A stretch of DNA of 64,000 nt from Eubacterium sp. 14-2. GTDB taxonomy: Bacteria; Bacillota; Clostridia; Lachnospirales; Lachnospiraceae. The stretch covers positions 51,081-115,080 of the forward strand of contig NZ_KE159567.1 of assembly GCF_000403845.2 (NCBI RefSeq), given 5' to 3'. The notes under the pieces were generated by a model, which worked only from the letters and a program-made list of their open reading frames with translations, was not told the DNA's origin and ran no database searches. Numbering within the stretch: position 1 is the first letter of the stretch; each line of letters opens with the position of its first letter. Positions 54,807 to 63,836 of the stretch are shown here, one piece after another. Made by a program: the position numbers and the translations under genes.

Positions 54807-57800
54807 ATGATCGTACCACGTTATTATGAAAATCTAAGCGTACTGCACGAAAACACAATGCCAGCCAGAGCCTATTATATTCCGGCATCCAGAAGAATGG
54901 ATAACTTGGTGGAACACAGAGAAGAGTCAGATCGTATGCAGTTATTGAATGGAACTTGGAAATTCCAGTATTTTAACAGCATCTATGACATTAAGGATTC
55001 TTTCTTTGAGAAGAATTATGATACAGAAAATTTTGATGAGATTCAGGTTCCAAGTGTATGGCAGATGGCTGGATATGATACACACCAGTATACAAACATC
55101 CGGTATCCATTTCCGTTTGATCCACCATATATGCCACAGGACATTCCGTGTGGAGCCTATGTACATACTTTTGAGTACAGTAGAGATGAGAAAGCGCCAA
55201 AATCTTTTTTGAACTTTGAAGGAGTAGACAGTTGCTTTTACGTATGGATCAATGGCTCTTACATAGGATACAGCCAGGTTTCGCATATGACCAGTGAGTT
55301 TGATGTTACCGATGTACTTCAGGATGGAACGAATACGGTGGCAGTGTTGGTAATGAAGTGGTGTGATGGTTCCTATTTGGAAGATCAGGACAAATTCCGT
55401 ATGAGTGGTATTTTCCGGGATGTGTACATTTTGAAACGCCCAAAACAGGCAATCAGTGATTATCATATTAAAACAAGAATTGAGGATATGCTTGCGAAAG
55501 TAGAAATTGAAATGAAATTCTACTCTCCGTTAAATGTAAAAATTTCGATTGAAGATAGAAACGGAGCAGTTGTAGCACTAGGAAGTATTGCTGAAGAAGG
55601 AACAGCTGTATTAGAAATCGCAAGTCCGGAACTTTGGAATACAGAAAATCCATATCTATATAAACTGATTCTTGAAACAGAGAATGAAGTAATTGTAGAT
55701 CACATTGCATTAAGAAAGATAGAGATTAAAGACCAGGTTATTTATTTAAATGGACAGAAGATTAAATTCCGTGGTGTCAATCGACATGATTCTGATCCGG
55801 TTACTGGATTTACAATCAATCCGGAACAGATTACAACCGATCTTACGTTAATGAAGCAGCATAATTTTAATGCGATCCGTTCCAGCCACTATCCGAACGC
55901 ACCATTTTTCTATGAAATGTGTGACAAGTATGGATTCATGGTAATAGATGAAGCAGATATTGAAGCTCATGGTCCATTTATGATCTACAGAAAAGAAGAC
56001 ACTGATTACAATCGGTTCAAACGATGGAATGAGAAGATTGCAGATGATCCGGTATGGGAAGAGGCAATCGTTGATCGCGTAAAACTCATGGTGGAACGTG
56101 ACAAAAACCGTTTCTGTATTGTTATGTGGTCAATGGGAAATGAGAGTGCTTATGGCTGCAACTTTGAAAAAGCACTGGAATGGACAAAGAATTTTGATCC
56201 AGACCGTATCACACAATATGAGAGTGCAAGATACCGTAATTATGATGAAACATATGATTACAGCAATCTGGATGTGTACAGCCGGATGTACCCAGCGCTT
56301 TCCGAAATTCAGGAATATCTGGATAAAGATGGAAGCAAACCCTTCCTTTTGGTAGAGTACTGTCACAGCATGGGAAACGGACCTGGAGATTTTGAAGATT
56401 ACTTCCAGATGATTCAGGATAATGATAAAATGTGCGGCGGCTTTGTCTGGGAATGGTGTGACCATGCGATTGCTCATGGAACTGCTGAGAATGGAAAGAC
56501 TATATATGCTTATGGGGGCGACCATGGCGAAGAAATTCATGATGGCAACTTCTGTATGGATGGATTAGTATATCCGGACAGAACGGTACATACAGGACTT
56601 TTCGAATACAAGAATGTTTATCGCCCGGCAAGAGTTATTTCCTATAACAAAGAAAGCGGAGAACTGGTGCTTCATAACTACATGGATTTTGATGACTTGA
56701 AAGATTATGTGAAGATTAGTTATGAGCTGACACAGGATGGTCTTGTGATCAGCAAAGGCATACTTCCGGAGTTTTCTGTGGCACCACACGGGGAAGGAAA
56801 AACAAACCTGAAGATCAATGTTCCAGAGAATGGGAAATGTTATTTAAAACTTATTTACCATCTGAAAAAAGAATTGCCACTGTTGGATGAAGACCATATT
56901 CTTGGATTTGATGAAATTGAGGTAAGTAAAGAGGATACAAAATGTAAACTTGCAGAGAAATGGATACCAAAAACAGTAGTGGACTCTGAATTACAGGTAA
57001 ATGAAAATGATACACAGATTCATATCAAGGGGCGTGAATTTGCTTATACCATAGACAAACGTACTGCACTCTTTACAGAGATGAAATTCGCAGGGCGGGA
57101 ATACTTGAACCATCCGATGGAATTAAATATTTGGAGAGCTCCAACAGATAACGATATGTACATCAAGTCTGAATGGAAGAAAGCCCACTATGATAAGGCT
57201 TACACAAGAGCCTATACGACAGAGGTTGTGCAGGGAAAACATGGTGTGAAGATTACAAGCCATGCTTCCGTTGTGGCAGAGACAGTACAGAAGATTCTTG
57301 ATGTGACGATTACATGGAAAATAGAAGCTGCTGGAAAGATTGATGCAGATATTGCAGTAACAAAAGACGATGAATTCCCGGATCTTCCGAGATTTGGTGT
57401 GAGGATGTTCCTGGATAAAAAACTTTCAGCTGTAAGATACTTTGGAATGGGACCACAGGAAAGTTATTGTGATAAACATCAGGCTGCGAGCCACGGTTTG
57501 TACCGGGCAGATGTAGGGGATTTACATGAGGACTATATCCGTCCACAGGAAAATGGAAGCCATTATGATTGTGAATATGTAGAGCTTAACAACAGCCGAT
57601 ATGGAATTGTGGCATCCGCAGAAAAGGCATTTTCATTCAATGCTTCTTATTATACACAGGAAGAACTTGAGAAGAAAACGCATAATTATGAATTAATAGA
57701 ATCAGATAGTGTAGTATTCTGTGTTGACTACGCATTAAATGGCATTGGTTCTAATAGTTGTGGTCCAGTTGTATTGGAGCAGTACCGATTTGATGATGTA

Positions 57801-57845
57801 TTATTCCGGTTTCAGTTTACACTGATACCGTATGTAAAGGGATAA
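54807..57845 (+). CDS. beta-galactosidase, glycoside hydrolase family 2
   Basis: A 1012-residue GH2 enzyme of LacZ length. Domains in order: sugar-binding (~45-210), immunoglobulin-like (~210-300), TIM barrel (~300-600) and C-terminal beta domains. The acid/base Glu is in MWSMGNESAYG and the nucleophile Glu in LLVEYCHSMGNG. RGVNRHDSDPVTG and IRSSHYPN are further GH2 markers. It would hydrolyse lactose or plant/host beta-galactosides in the cytoplasm. No signal peptide. A transporter gene follows. Confidence 0.95.
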   Translation: MIVPRYYENLSVLHENTMPARAYYIPASRRMDNLVEHREESDRMQLLNGTWKFQYFNSIYDIKDSFFEKNYDTENFDEIQVPSVWQMAGYDTHQYTNIRYPFPFDPPYMPQDIPCGAYVHTFEYSRDEKAPKSFLNFEGVDSCFYVWINGSYIGYSQVSHMTSEFDVTDVLQDGTNTVAVLVMKWCDGSYLEDQDKFRMSGIFRDVYILKRPKQAISDYHIKTRIEDMLAKVEIEMKFYSPLNVKISIEDRNGAVVALGSIAEEGTAVLEIASPELWNTENPYLYKLILETENEVIVDHIALRKIEIKDQVIYLNGQKIKFRGVNRHDSDPVTGFTINPEQITTDLTLMKQHNFNAIRSSHYPNAPFFYEMCDKYGFMVIDEADIEAHGPFMIYRKEDTDYNRFKRWNEKIADDPVWEEAIVDRVKLMVERDKNRFCIVMWSMGNESAYGCNFEKALEWTKNFDPDRITQYESARYRNYDETYDYSNLDVYSRMYPALSEIQEYLDKDGSKPFLLVEYCHSMGNGPGDFEDYFQMIQDNDKMCGGFVWEWCDHAIAHGTAENGKTIYAYGGDHGEEIHDGNFCMDGLVYPDRTVHTGLFEYKNVYRPARVISYNKESGELVLHNYMDFDDLKDYVKISYELTQDGLVISKGILPEFSVAPHGEGKTNLKINVPENGKCYLKLIYHLKKELPLLDEDHILGFDEIEVSKEDTKCKLAEKWIPKTVVDSELQVNENDTQIHIKGREFAYTIDKRTALFTEMKFAGREYLNHPMELNIWRAPTDNDMYIKSEWKKAHYDKAYTRAYTTEVVQGKHGVKITSHASVVAETVQKILDVTITWKIEAAGKIDADIAVTKDDEFPDLPRFGVRMFLDKKLSAVRYFGMGPQESYCDKHQAASHGLYRADVGDLHEDYIRPQENGSHYDCEYVELNNSRYGIVASAEKAFSFNASYYTQEELEKKTHNYELIESDSVVFCVDYALNGIGSNSCGPVVLEQYRFDDVLFRFQFTLIPYVKG

Positions 57846-58012
57846 TAAAGTTTCATGTAACCCGTAAACAAGGAAAGAGAGTCTGATTGTAATGTAAAGT
57901 CCGGATATACAGAGCAATCAGACAAAATCAGAGAAAAAAACAGAATTAGATATCATACGGTTAGCCATATTGAGATTCTAAGTGCGATGAAGATGAGGAG
58001 CAAAGAAATTCG

Positions 58013-59410
58013 ATGGAAGAAAAAAAGTATTTGAAATGGTATAACAAAATTGGATACGGATCAGGTGATATTGCAGGTAATGTAGTCTATGCGTTCCTGA
58101 CATCTTTTATGATGGTCTATCTGACGGACTCGGTAGGACTTGCTGCAGGTGTCGTGGGTACCCTGATTGCCGTATCAAAACTATTTGATGGTTTTACGGA
58201 TATATTTTTTGGAACAATGATTGACAAAACACACAGTAAAATGGGAAAAGCGAAACCCTGGATGCTATACGGATATATTGGTTGTGCCATTACGCTGGTC
58301 GGCTGCTTTGCAGTACCGGTGAGTTTGGGAACAACGGCTAAATATGCATGGTTCTTTATTTCTTATACGCTGTTAAATGGTGGGTTTTATACAGCAAACA
58401 ATATTGCTTATTCAGCACTTACGTCACTGATTACAAAGAACAGCAAAGAGCGTGTACAGATGGGATCTTACCGTTTTATTTTTGCATTTTCAACAAGTCT
58501 TCTGATTCAGGCGATTACAGTTGGATTTGTAGATAAATGTGGTGGAGATGCTGCGGCATGGAGAACGGTTGCTATTATCTATGCAATCATTGGTCTGGTC
58601 GTAAATACGATTTCAGCACTTTCTGTTAAGGAACTTCCGGAGGAAGAACTTAATGAAGGAGAAGTAAAGAATGATAATGAAAAGTATGGAATGGTACAGG
58701 CATTCAAGCTTCTTGTCAAAAACAAATATTACATGATGATTTGTGGAACATATATTTTACAGCAGTTATATGGTGCCATGATTGGAGCTGGCATTTATTA
58801 CATGACATGGGTACTGAAAAATAAGAATTTGTTTGGACAATTTGCATGGGCAGTAAATATTCCACTGATCATTGCCCTGATTTTTACACCGACATTAGTT
58901 GGTAAGTGGAAAGGCATGTATAAACTGAACTTAAGAGGTTATGTCTTAGCAGTCATCGGTAGAGCACTTGTTGTTGTTGCCGGATATATGGGTAGTGTTC
59001 CGCTGATGATGGCGTTTACAGCTCTTGCAGCCTTAGGTCAGGGACCATGGCAGGGAGATATGAATGCTGTTATTGCATCCTGCTCTGAATACACTTATCT
59101 TACACAGGGAAAGAGAATTGATGGAACGATGTACTCTTGTACTTCTCTTGGTGTAAAAATCGGTGGAGGTATTGGAACCGCTGTTGTTGGATGGATGCTT
59201 GAGCTCAGTGGATATGTCGGAACAAATGCAACTCAGCCACAGTCTGCACTTGATATGATGCAGTTCATGTATCTTTGGCTTCCGTTAATCTTTGATGTAT
59301 TGATTATGTTTGCACTTTCAAGAATGAATGTTGAAGATGCAAATAAAAAACTGAAAGCAGAAAAAGGAATTGCTGCAGATGAAGTAACAGATGCATCAGA
59401 CATAAATTAG
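58013..59410 (+). CDS. GPH-family sugar:cation symporter
   Basis: A 465-residue MFS protein with about 12 membrane helices. The N-terminal GYGSGDIAGNVVYAFLTSFMMVYLTDSVG and FDGFTDIFFGTMIDKTHSKMGKAKPW (the inter-helix 2-3 motif) match the glycoside-pentoside-hexuronide family (LacS/MelB). It probably imports lactose or a related galactoside for the upstream hydrolase. It follows lacZ by ~165 bases and has its own terminator. Confidence 0.9.
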   Translation: MEEKKYLKWYNKIGYGSGDIAGNVVYAFLTSFMMVYLTDSVGLAAGVVGTLIAVSKLFDGFTDIFFGTMIDKTHSKMGKAKPWMLYGYIGCAITLVGCFAVPVSLGTTAKYAWFFISYTLLNGGFYTANNIAYSALTSLITKNSKERVQMGSYRFIFAFSTSLLIQAITVGFVDKCGGDAAAWRTVAIIYAIIGLVVNTISALSVKELPEEELNEGEVKNDNEKYGMVQAFKLLVKNKYYMMICGTYILQQLYGAMIGAGIYYMTWVLKNKNLFGQFAWAVNIPLIIALIFTPTLVGKWKGMYKLNLRGYVLAVIGRALVVVAGYMGSVPLMMAFTALAALGQGPWQGDMNAVIASCSEYTYLTQGKRIDGTMYSCTSLGVKIGGGIGTAVVGWMLELSGYVGTNATQPQSALDMMQFMYLWLPLIFDVLIMFALSRMNVEDANKKLKAEKGIAADEVTDASDIN

Positions 59411-59422
59411 AATTGACAAGAG

Positions 59423-59464
59423 AAAGCGTTGTCTGATCGTTGTTCGATGAGACAGTGCTTTTTT
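59423..59464 (+). terminator. terminator of the galactoside cassette
   Basis: AAAGCGTTGTCT..ATCG pairs with CGAT..AGACAGTGCTTT around TTGTT, followed by TTTT. Confidence 0.85.
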
Positions 59465-59563
59465 CTATAATATAAAGTGATAGAACTGTATTTTGAAAAT
59501 AAAAAGGACCACTTCATTTTTATGAAATGGCTTTAAGAAAATATTCAGTTTTCACAAAATAGT

Positions 59564-59623
59564 CCTTTTAGTATTTATACATGGTAAGGATGCTCAAAAT
59601 ATTCAGTGTAGAATACTAAAAGG
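59564..59623. repeat. 12-bp inverted repeat upstream of the AraC gene
   Basis: CCTTTTAGTATT (59564-59575) and AATACTAAAAGG (59612-59623) are exact complements, and ATATTCAG occurs between and before them. This could be an RNA leader hairpin or an operator for the regulator at 59762. Confidence 0.7.
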
Positions 59624-59761
59624 TCATTCAGATATTTTTTTAGGTTGCTCATTTGCAATTCCTCCTTTCCTTATTTACAAGTTGATTATAAGATAGGTGT
59701 AAAAGGATTGCTTGCCAAATCGAAAGAAGATATAGACAAATGTTGCAAAGGGGAGTATTTC

Positions 59762-60562
59762 ATGCAGTTAAAATATGTTGACACAAAAGAGGAGATCATA
59801 GCAATAAATAGGAAGTCAAAACATATTGAACCACATCTTCATAATGCATTGGAGATTGTTTGTGTAACAAGTGGAGCATTAGAACTTGGTGTCGGACAGG
59901 AACTATATCATATGGATAAAGGAGATATAGGCTTTGTATTTCCAGATGTTATTCATCACTATCAGGTACTGACACCCAGTGTAAATAAAGCGACTTATCT
60001 GATTGCATCGCCATTTACGATTGCCAAATTTGCAGATATCATGCAATCCATGGCTCCTGAATACCCGATCATCAAAGCGGAAAAGGTTGAACCGGAGGTA
60101 TATAGGGTTATAAATGCGATTTTAGAGACAGAACAGTCGGATATTACTGTTGCACAGGCATATCTTCAAATTGTGTTGGCACGCTGCATAGGAAAATTAA
60201 ATTTGGTAGAAAAGAGTAATGTGGGGAGCAACGATCTTATTTACCAGACAGTTTCCTATATATCAGCAAATTTTAAGAAGAAATTTTCGCTGGAAGAGAT
60301 GGCAAAAGATCTGGGGGTGAGCAAATATGTTTTATCCAGACTCTTTTCCAAAACATTCCATAGAAACTTTAATCAATATCTTAACGAGGCAAGGCTGAAC
60401 TATGCATGCCAGCGTTTGGAAAATACGAGTGATTCTATTACAAACATTTGTCTGGATAGTGGATTTGAAAGTCAGAGAACATTTAACCGAGTATTTAAAG
60501 AAAGATATAAAATATCACCGAGTGATTATCGGAGTATTTGTGTGAAAGAGATGTTGTCATAA
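59762..60562 (+). CDS. AraC-family transcriptional regulator
   Basis: A 266-residue protein. Residues ~10-110 are a cupin-like domain (HIEPHLHNALEIVCVTSGAL, YHMDKGDIGFVFPDVIHHY). Residues ~165-262 carry two HTH motifs (FSLEEMAKDLGVSKYVLSRLF and ITNICLDSGFESQRTFNRVF). The ATG at 59762 follows AGGGGAG; an in-frame ATG at 59645 has no ribosome site. Its target is unknown; the galactoside genes before or the HAD gene after are candidates. Confidence 0.88.
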   Translation: MQLKYVDTKEEIIAINRKSKHIEPHLHNALEIVCVTSGALELGVGQELYHMDKGDIGFVFPDVIHHYQVLTPSVNKATYLIASPFTIAKFADIMQSMAPEYPIIKAEKVEPEVYRVINAILETEQSDITVAQAYLQIVLARCIGKLNLVEKSNVGSNDLIYQTVSYISANFKKKFSLEEMAKDLGVSKYVLSRLFSKTFHRNFNQYLNEARLNYACQRLENTSDSITNICLDSGFESQRTFNRVFKERYKISPSDYRSICVKEMLS

Positions 60563-60723
60563 AAGGTTCTGTTGATAGAAATATTTACTTCGATTTCACA
60601 GTACTATGTATTTGATTTTATGTGTGGATGATATAATATGAAAATATTTGTAGAAAATAGCGCTTTATTTTATTATGAAAAGAGCAAGGTGTATTCTAAA
60701 GAAACAAGAAAGGCAGGGCGCAT

Positions 60724-61536
60724 ATGAACATGAGAAAATCCATAATCGATTTTAATGAAAAAAAAGGATTCATCTGTGATATGGATGGTGTGATTTATCA
60801 TGGCAATCAGATATTGCCAGGTGTTCCAGAATTCATCCAGTGGTTGCATGATGAAAAGAAAGAATATTTATTTTTGACAAATAATAGTGGATATACACCA
60901 CGGGAATTAAATCAGAAACTGGCAAGGATGGGACTTGATGTGCCAGAAGAACATTTTTATACCAGCGCATTGGCAACAGCCGCTTTTTTAAAGGAACAGG
61001 CGGCAGGCTGTTCAGCATTTGTGATAGGAGAAGCTGGTCTCTTAAATGCACTTTATGACGTTGGCATTACAATGAATGATGTAAATCCGGATTATGTTGT
61101 TGTGGGAGAGGGACGTTCCTATTCATTGGATACTTTAACGAAAGCAACGAATTTAGTTCTGAAGGGAGCTAAGCTGATTGGAGCAAACTCGGATGTTTCC
61201 GGACCGATCGAGAACGGAATCGCTCCTGCCTGTCGTGCATTGATTGCACCCATTGAAATGGCAACAGGTACACAGGCATATTTCTGTGGGAAACCGAATC
61301 CACTGATGATGAGAACAGGATTGAATATGCTTGGATGTCATTCAGCAGAAGCTGTAATGGTTGGGGATCGTATGGATACAGATGTGATTTCAGGAATGGA
61401 AAGTGGTATGTCTACTGTATTGGTTCTCTCTGGATGTTCAACGAAGGATACACTCAAAACTTATGCTTATCTTCCGACAATGGTATTGAATGGAGTGGGA
61501 GATATCGCCAGTATGGCAAAAGCAAAAGAGGAATAG
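60724..61536 (+). CDS. HAD-superfamily phosphatase, NagD-like
   Basis: A 270-residue protein of the HAD-IIA (NagD/p-nitrophenyl phosphatase) type. Motif I is FICDMDGVIYHG (nucleophile and acid Asp), motif II FLTNNSG, motif III Lys in FCGKPNP, motif IV MVGDRMDTDV. It would dephosphorylate sugar phosphates or nucleotides. The GAxxD-rich cap (CRALIAPIEMATG) is of C2a type. No operon partner is certain; the next gene starts 33 bases on. Confidence 0.9.
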   Translation: MNMRKSIIDFNEKKGFICDMDGVIYHGNQILPGVPEFIQWLHDEKKEYLFLTNNSGYTPRELNQKLARMGLDVPEEHFYTSALATAAFLKEQAAGCSAFVIGEAGLLNALYDVGITMNDVNPDYVVVGEGRSYSLDTLTKATNLVLKGAKLIGANSDVSGPIENGIAPACRALIAPIEMATGTQAYFCGKPNPLMMRTGLNMLGCHSAEAVMVGDRMDTDVISGMESGMSTVLVLSGCSTKDTLKTYAYLPTMVLNGVGDIASMAKAKEE

Positions 61537-61568
61537 TGTGATTAGGCAAATACCAGGAGGTAAAGTAT

Positions 61569-62117
61569 ATGATGAAACTTGATAATTTTGTAGGAATGAT
61601 GACAGGACATTTTGATAATAAGGATCAATTTAAGAAAATGCAGGCAGAGGGGAAAACATATCCATATGCGGAACATGTAAATACAATCTGTAATGACAAA
61701 ATAAATAACCTTCCTGAAGATTTCAAAGGAAAATTTGTTGTTGAAGAGAGTTATTATGAAATTAATGGGAAACGTCATGCATCTCCACATCTTTTCCTTA
61801 TCACGGAAATAGAACAGGGAATTTTACTTTCTTCTTATGAAATTCCAAAAGGAGAAGATAAAAATACATTTTCATATGATTCTATGAAGAATGTTGATTA
61901 CTCTAAACTAGAAAAATCTGAAAAATTTACTCCGGCACTTTATCATGAAAAGGACGGAATCTGGGAGGGAGGCAGCACAAGCCAGTTCTCTCCGGTAATG
62001 ACATTCAAACTTTGGGAAAAGTTTTCCAACAATTTTCTGGAAGTATCAGAAAGCATGGAAGTTAATGGAAAGAGAACTTTTGGATATGATGAACCAATAA
62101 TTTATAAGCGTGTATAA
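61569..62117 (+). CDS. hypothetical protein, possibly CpeT/lipocalin-like
   Basis: A 182-residue soluble protein. MMTGHFDNKDQFKKM near the start and later strand-rich segments (HLFLITEIEQGILLSSYEIP; MEVNGKRTFGYDEPIIYKR) resemble, faintly, the CpeT/CpcT beta-barrel family, whose members bind small ligands. This is only a shape match. AGGAGG precedes the ATG; 33 bases separate it from the HAD gene. Confidence 0.6.
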   Translation: MMKLDNFVGMMTGHFDNKDQFKKMQAEGKTYPYAEHVNTICNDKINNLPEDFKGKFVVEESYYEINGKRHASPHLFLITEIEQGILLSSYEIPKGEDKNTFSYDSMKNVDYSKLEKSEKFTPALYHEKDGIWEGGSTSQFSPVMTFKLWEKFSNNFLEVSESMEVNGKRTFGYDEPIIYKRV

Positions 62118-62210
62118 TCAAAGGTCTGCACATTGGGATAGACTTCAGTTTGTTTGTAAAAGAGCATTGAAAGCAAGTGCAAAAGCTGGCGGAGCGTCAT
62201 TGATGATATA

Positions 62211-62376
62211 CTAGAGCGTGTTTGAAAATTCATTCCCGCCAGATGCACGCCCCACTTCGCGGGAGATTTGAGCCAAATTCAGGTTACATAGCCCACTATG
62301 CACCCTTCATTTGGCTCAAATCTCCCACAAATTGTGACGCACATCTGTCAGAAAGCAATTTTCAAACACGCTCTAG
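62211..62376. mobile_element. MITE-like 166-bp palindromic element
   Basis: Perfect 20-bp terminal inverted repeats, CTAGAGCGTGTTTGAAAATT (62211-62230) and its complement (62357-62376). Inside, GGGAGATTTGAGCCAAAT (62261-62278) and its exact complement (62309-62326). The arms between are imperfectly complementary. No coding capacity. CTAG at both ends could be part of the ends or a target duplication. Confidence 0.88.
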
Positions 62377-62483
62377 AAGGGTAAGCAGATAAGTAAAATT
62401 TGTAATATTACAGATTGGAATAGAGGGACTCTGAACAGGAGACTATGAGAAAATCTCTGTAAATTAGATTCTTCTATGATAAT

Positions 62484-62525
62484 GAGGGTGAGAAGCTTAC
62501 AAATCAGGCTTTTCACCCTTGTTTT
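62484..62525. terminator. terminator between converging genes
   Basis: AGGGTGAGAAGC pairs with GCTTTTCACCCTT around an 11-base loop and is followed by GTTTTAT. The remainder of 62118-62581 beyond the MITE and this hairpin holds no gene. Confidence 0.75.
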
Positions 62526-62581
62526 ATATATAACAGTTATTGCCAGGCATGTCCTGAACAGGGAATCTCTGATTCCCCAGT

Positions 62582-62782
62582 TCAATCCGCTACATGAAAT
62601 ACATCTTCTACCAGCATATTAAAGTACTTTGATATCCGCAGCATAAATTCGGCAGATGGGGTACTGTCCCCACGTTCTATCCTGCCGACAGTTTTGGTAC
62701 TGTATCCGATAGCAGCGGCAAGGTCATCCTGGTAAATGCCTCGTTGTTCACGGATTTCTCTGATATTATTGGTAACCGCCAT
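62582..62782 (-). CDS. small XRE-family DNA-binding protein
   Basis: A 66-residue protein that is a single HTH: IREIREQRGIYQDDLAAAIG, STKTVGRIERGDSTPSAEFM. This is the length of Cro-like/YozG-type small repressors. The start at 62782 follows GAAGGG; the frame extends to 62848 without a ribosome site. It lies downstream of the S24 repressor gene, in the same direction. Confidence 0.8.
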   Translation of the reverse strand: MAVTNNIREIREQRGIYQDDLAAAIGYSTKTVGRIERGDSTPSAEFMLRISKYFNMLVEDVFHVAD

Positions 62783-62866
62783 AAAGATCCCTTCTTTCAG
62801 TTCTATAGATATTTTCTTATTGTCAATTATGCAAAATAATGTGTCCAATAAAAAGGACTTGCAATT

Positions 62867-63601
62867 TTATCGGCAATGTCCTGTGATAGCAGAAGCATCA
62901 GATTTTCCAAGAACTTTTCCAAATATGTCTAAGCGGTCATTTTCACTAACCTTGATAGGTGCATACTTTTCATTAAGTGAGATAAGGAAAATTCCGTCTT
63001 TATCGTTTTGTAATTTCTTAATATAGGCTTCTCCGTTTAGAGCGAAGATGCCGATTTCTCCATTAGCAACAGATTCCTGTTGTAATACCCATGCAATCTG
63101 ACCATCGTGGAATTCAGGTTCCATACTGTCACCACTAATGCGTACACCGAAAGTAGTATCTTCCGGCAGGATAAATTCATCTATGCGTACAGTATCTTTC
63201 GGTCCGTCTATAAGGAAGTTACCGGTTCCGGCTGATACGGCATTTTCAAAAATATCAATGCTACGGAATGGAATTATCTTAGCAGTCTGCTTTTCATACA
63301 TTCCGGATGCGTGGAGCAGATTGATATAATCCATAGCTTTTTCCCTGCCTTCATCAGTTAGTGATGAGAAAGAATCGGCAGGATTTACTCCAAAATATGC
63401 TTCATACATGTTAGTAATACCAAGGATTCTACACACTTTGTAAAATATGGTAACGCTCGGCTCAGCAAGATTTCTCTCCCAGTTGGATATGGCTTTATAG
63501 GAAATGGTAATGCCTTCCTTTGCCAGTTCATCAGCGAGATCCTGTTGGAGCAAGCCTTTCTTTTTTCTATATGTTGAAATGATTTCTCCGATTGAGTACA
63601 T
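62867..63601 (-). CDS. LexA/CI-like repressor: XRE HTH plus S24 peptidase
   Basis: A 244-residue protein. Residues ~5-62 are an XRE HTH (ISTYRKKKGLLQQDLADELA, YKAISNWERNLAEPSVTIFY). Residues ~145-240 are the S24 domain with the catalytic Ser in GVRISGDSMEPEFHDG and Lys in YIKKLQND. The cleavage-site region would be the AG/CG-type dipeptide around AVSAGTG. RecA-stimulated self-cleavage is expected. It diverges from a Y-family polymerase gene and probably represses it. Confidence 0.9.
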   Translation of the reverse strand: MYSIGEIISTYRKKKGLLQQDLADELAKEGITISYKAISNWERNLAEPSVTIFYKVCRILGITNMYEAYFGVNPADSFSSLTDEGREKAMDYINLLHASGMYEKQTAKIIPFRSIDIFENAVSAGTGNFLIDGPKDTVRIDEFILPEDTTFGVRISGDSMEPEFHDGQIAWVLQQESVANGEIGIFALNGEAYIKKLQNDKDGIFLISLNEKYAPIKVSENDRLDIFGKVLGKSDASAITGHCR

Positions 63602-63656
63602 ACATACGCCTCTTTTCTTTCATTTTGTTGATTTCAAATGTCTCTTTTCACTCCAT

Positions 63657-63757
63657 AGTATATAGCAATAGTGCCAATTATTCAAGTTAAAAATCCAATA
63701 TAATGAGAAAAAGGACACATGTGTCTGTTGACAGTCGATTATTCTTGGGGTTATACT
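63657..63757. promoter_or_regulatory. divergent promoters with GACACATGTGTC operator
   Basis: Leftward: TTGAAT (63680-63685) and TATACT (63657-63662) with a 17-base spacer. Rightward: TTGACA (63728-63733), 18 bases, TATACT (63752-63757). GACACATGTGTC (63714-63725), a perfect 12-bp palindrome, abuts the rightward -35 and is the likely binding site of the S24 repressor. Confidence 0.8.
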
Positions 63758-63836
63758 ATGCCCTGTAAGGAACATTACTCATATACTTGGACTAAAGGTT
63801 ATGGTAGTGACAGATTAAATGCAGGAGGTGATGCAG

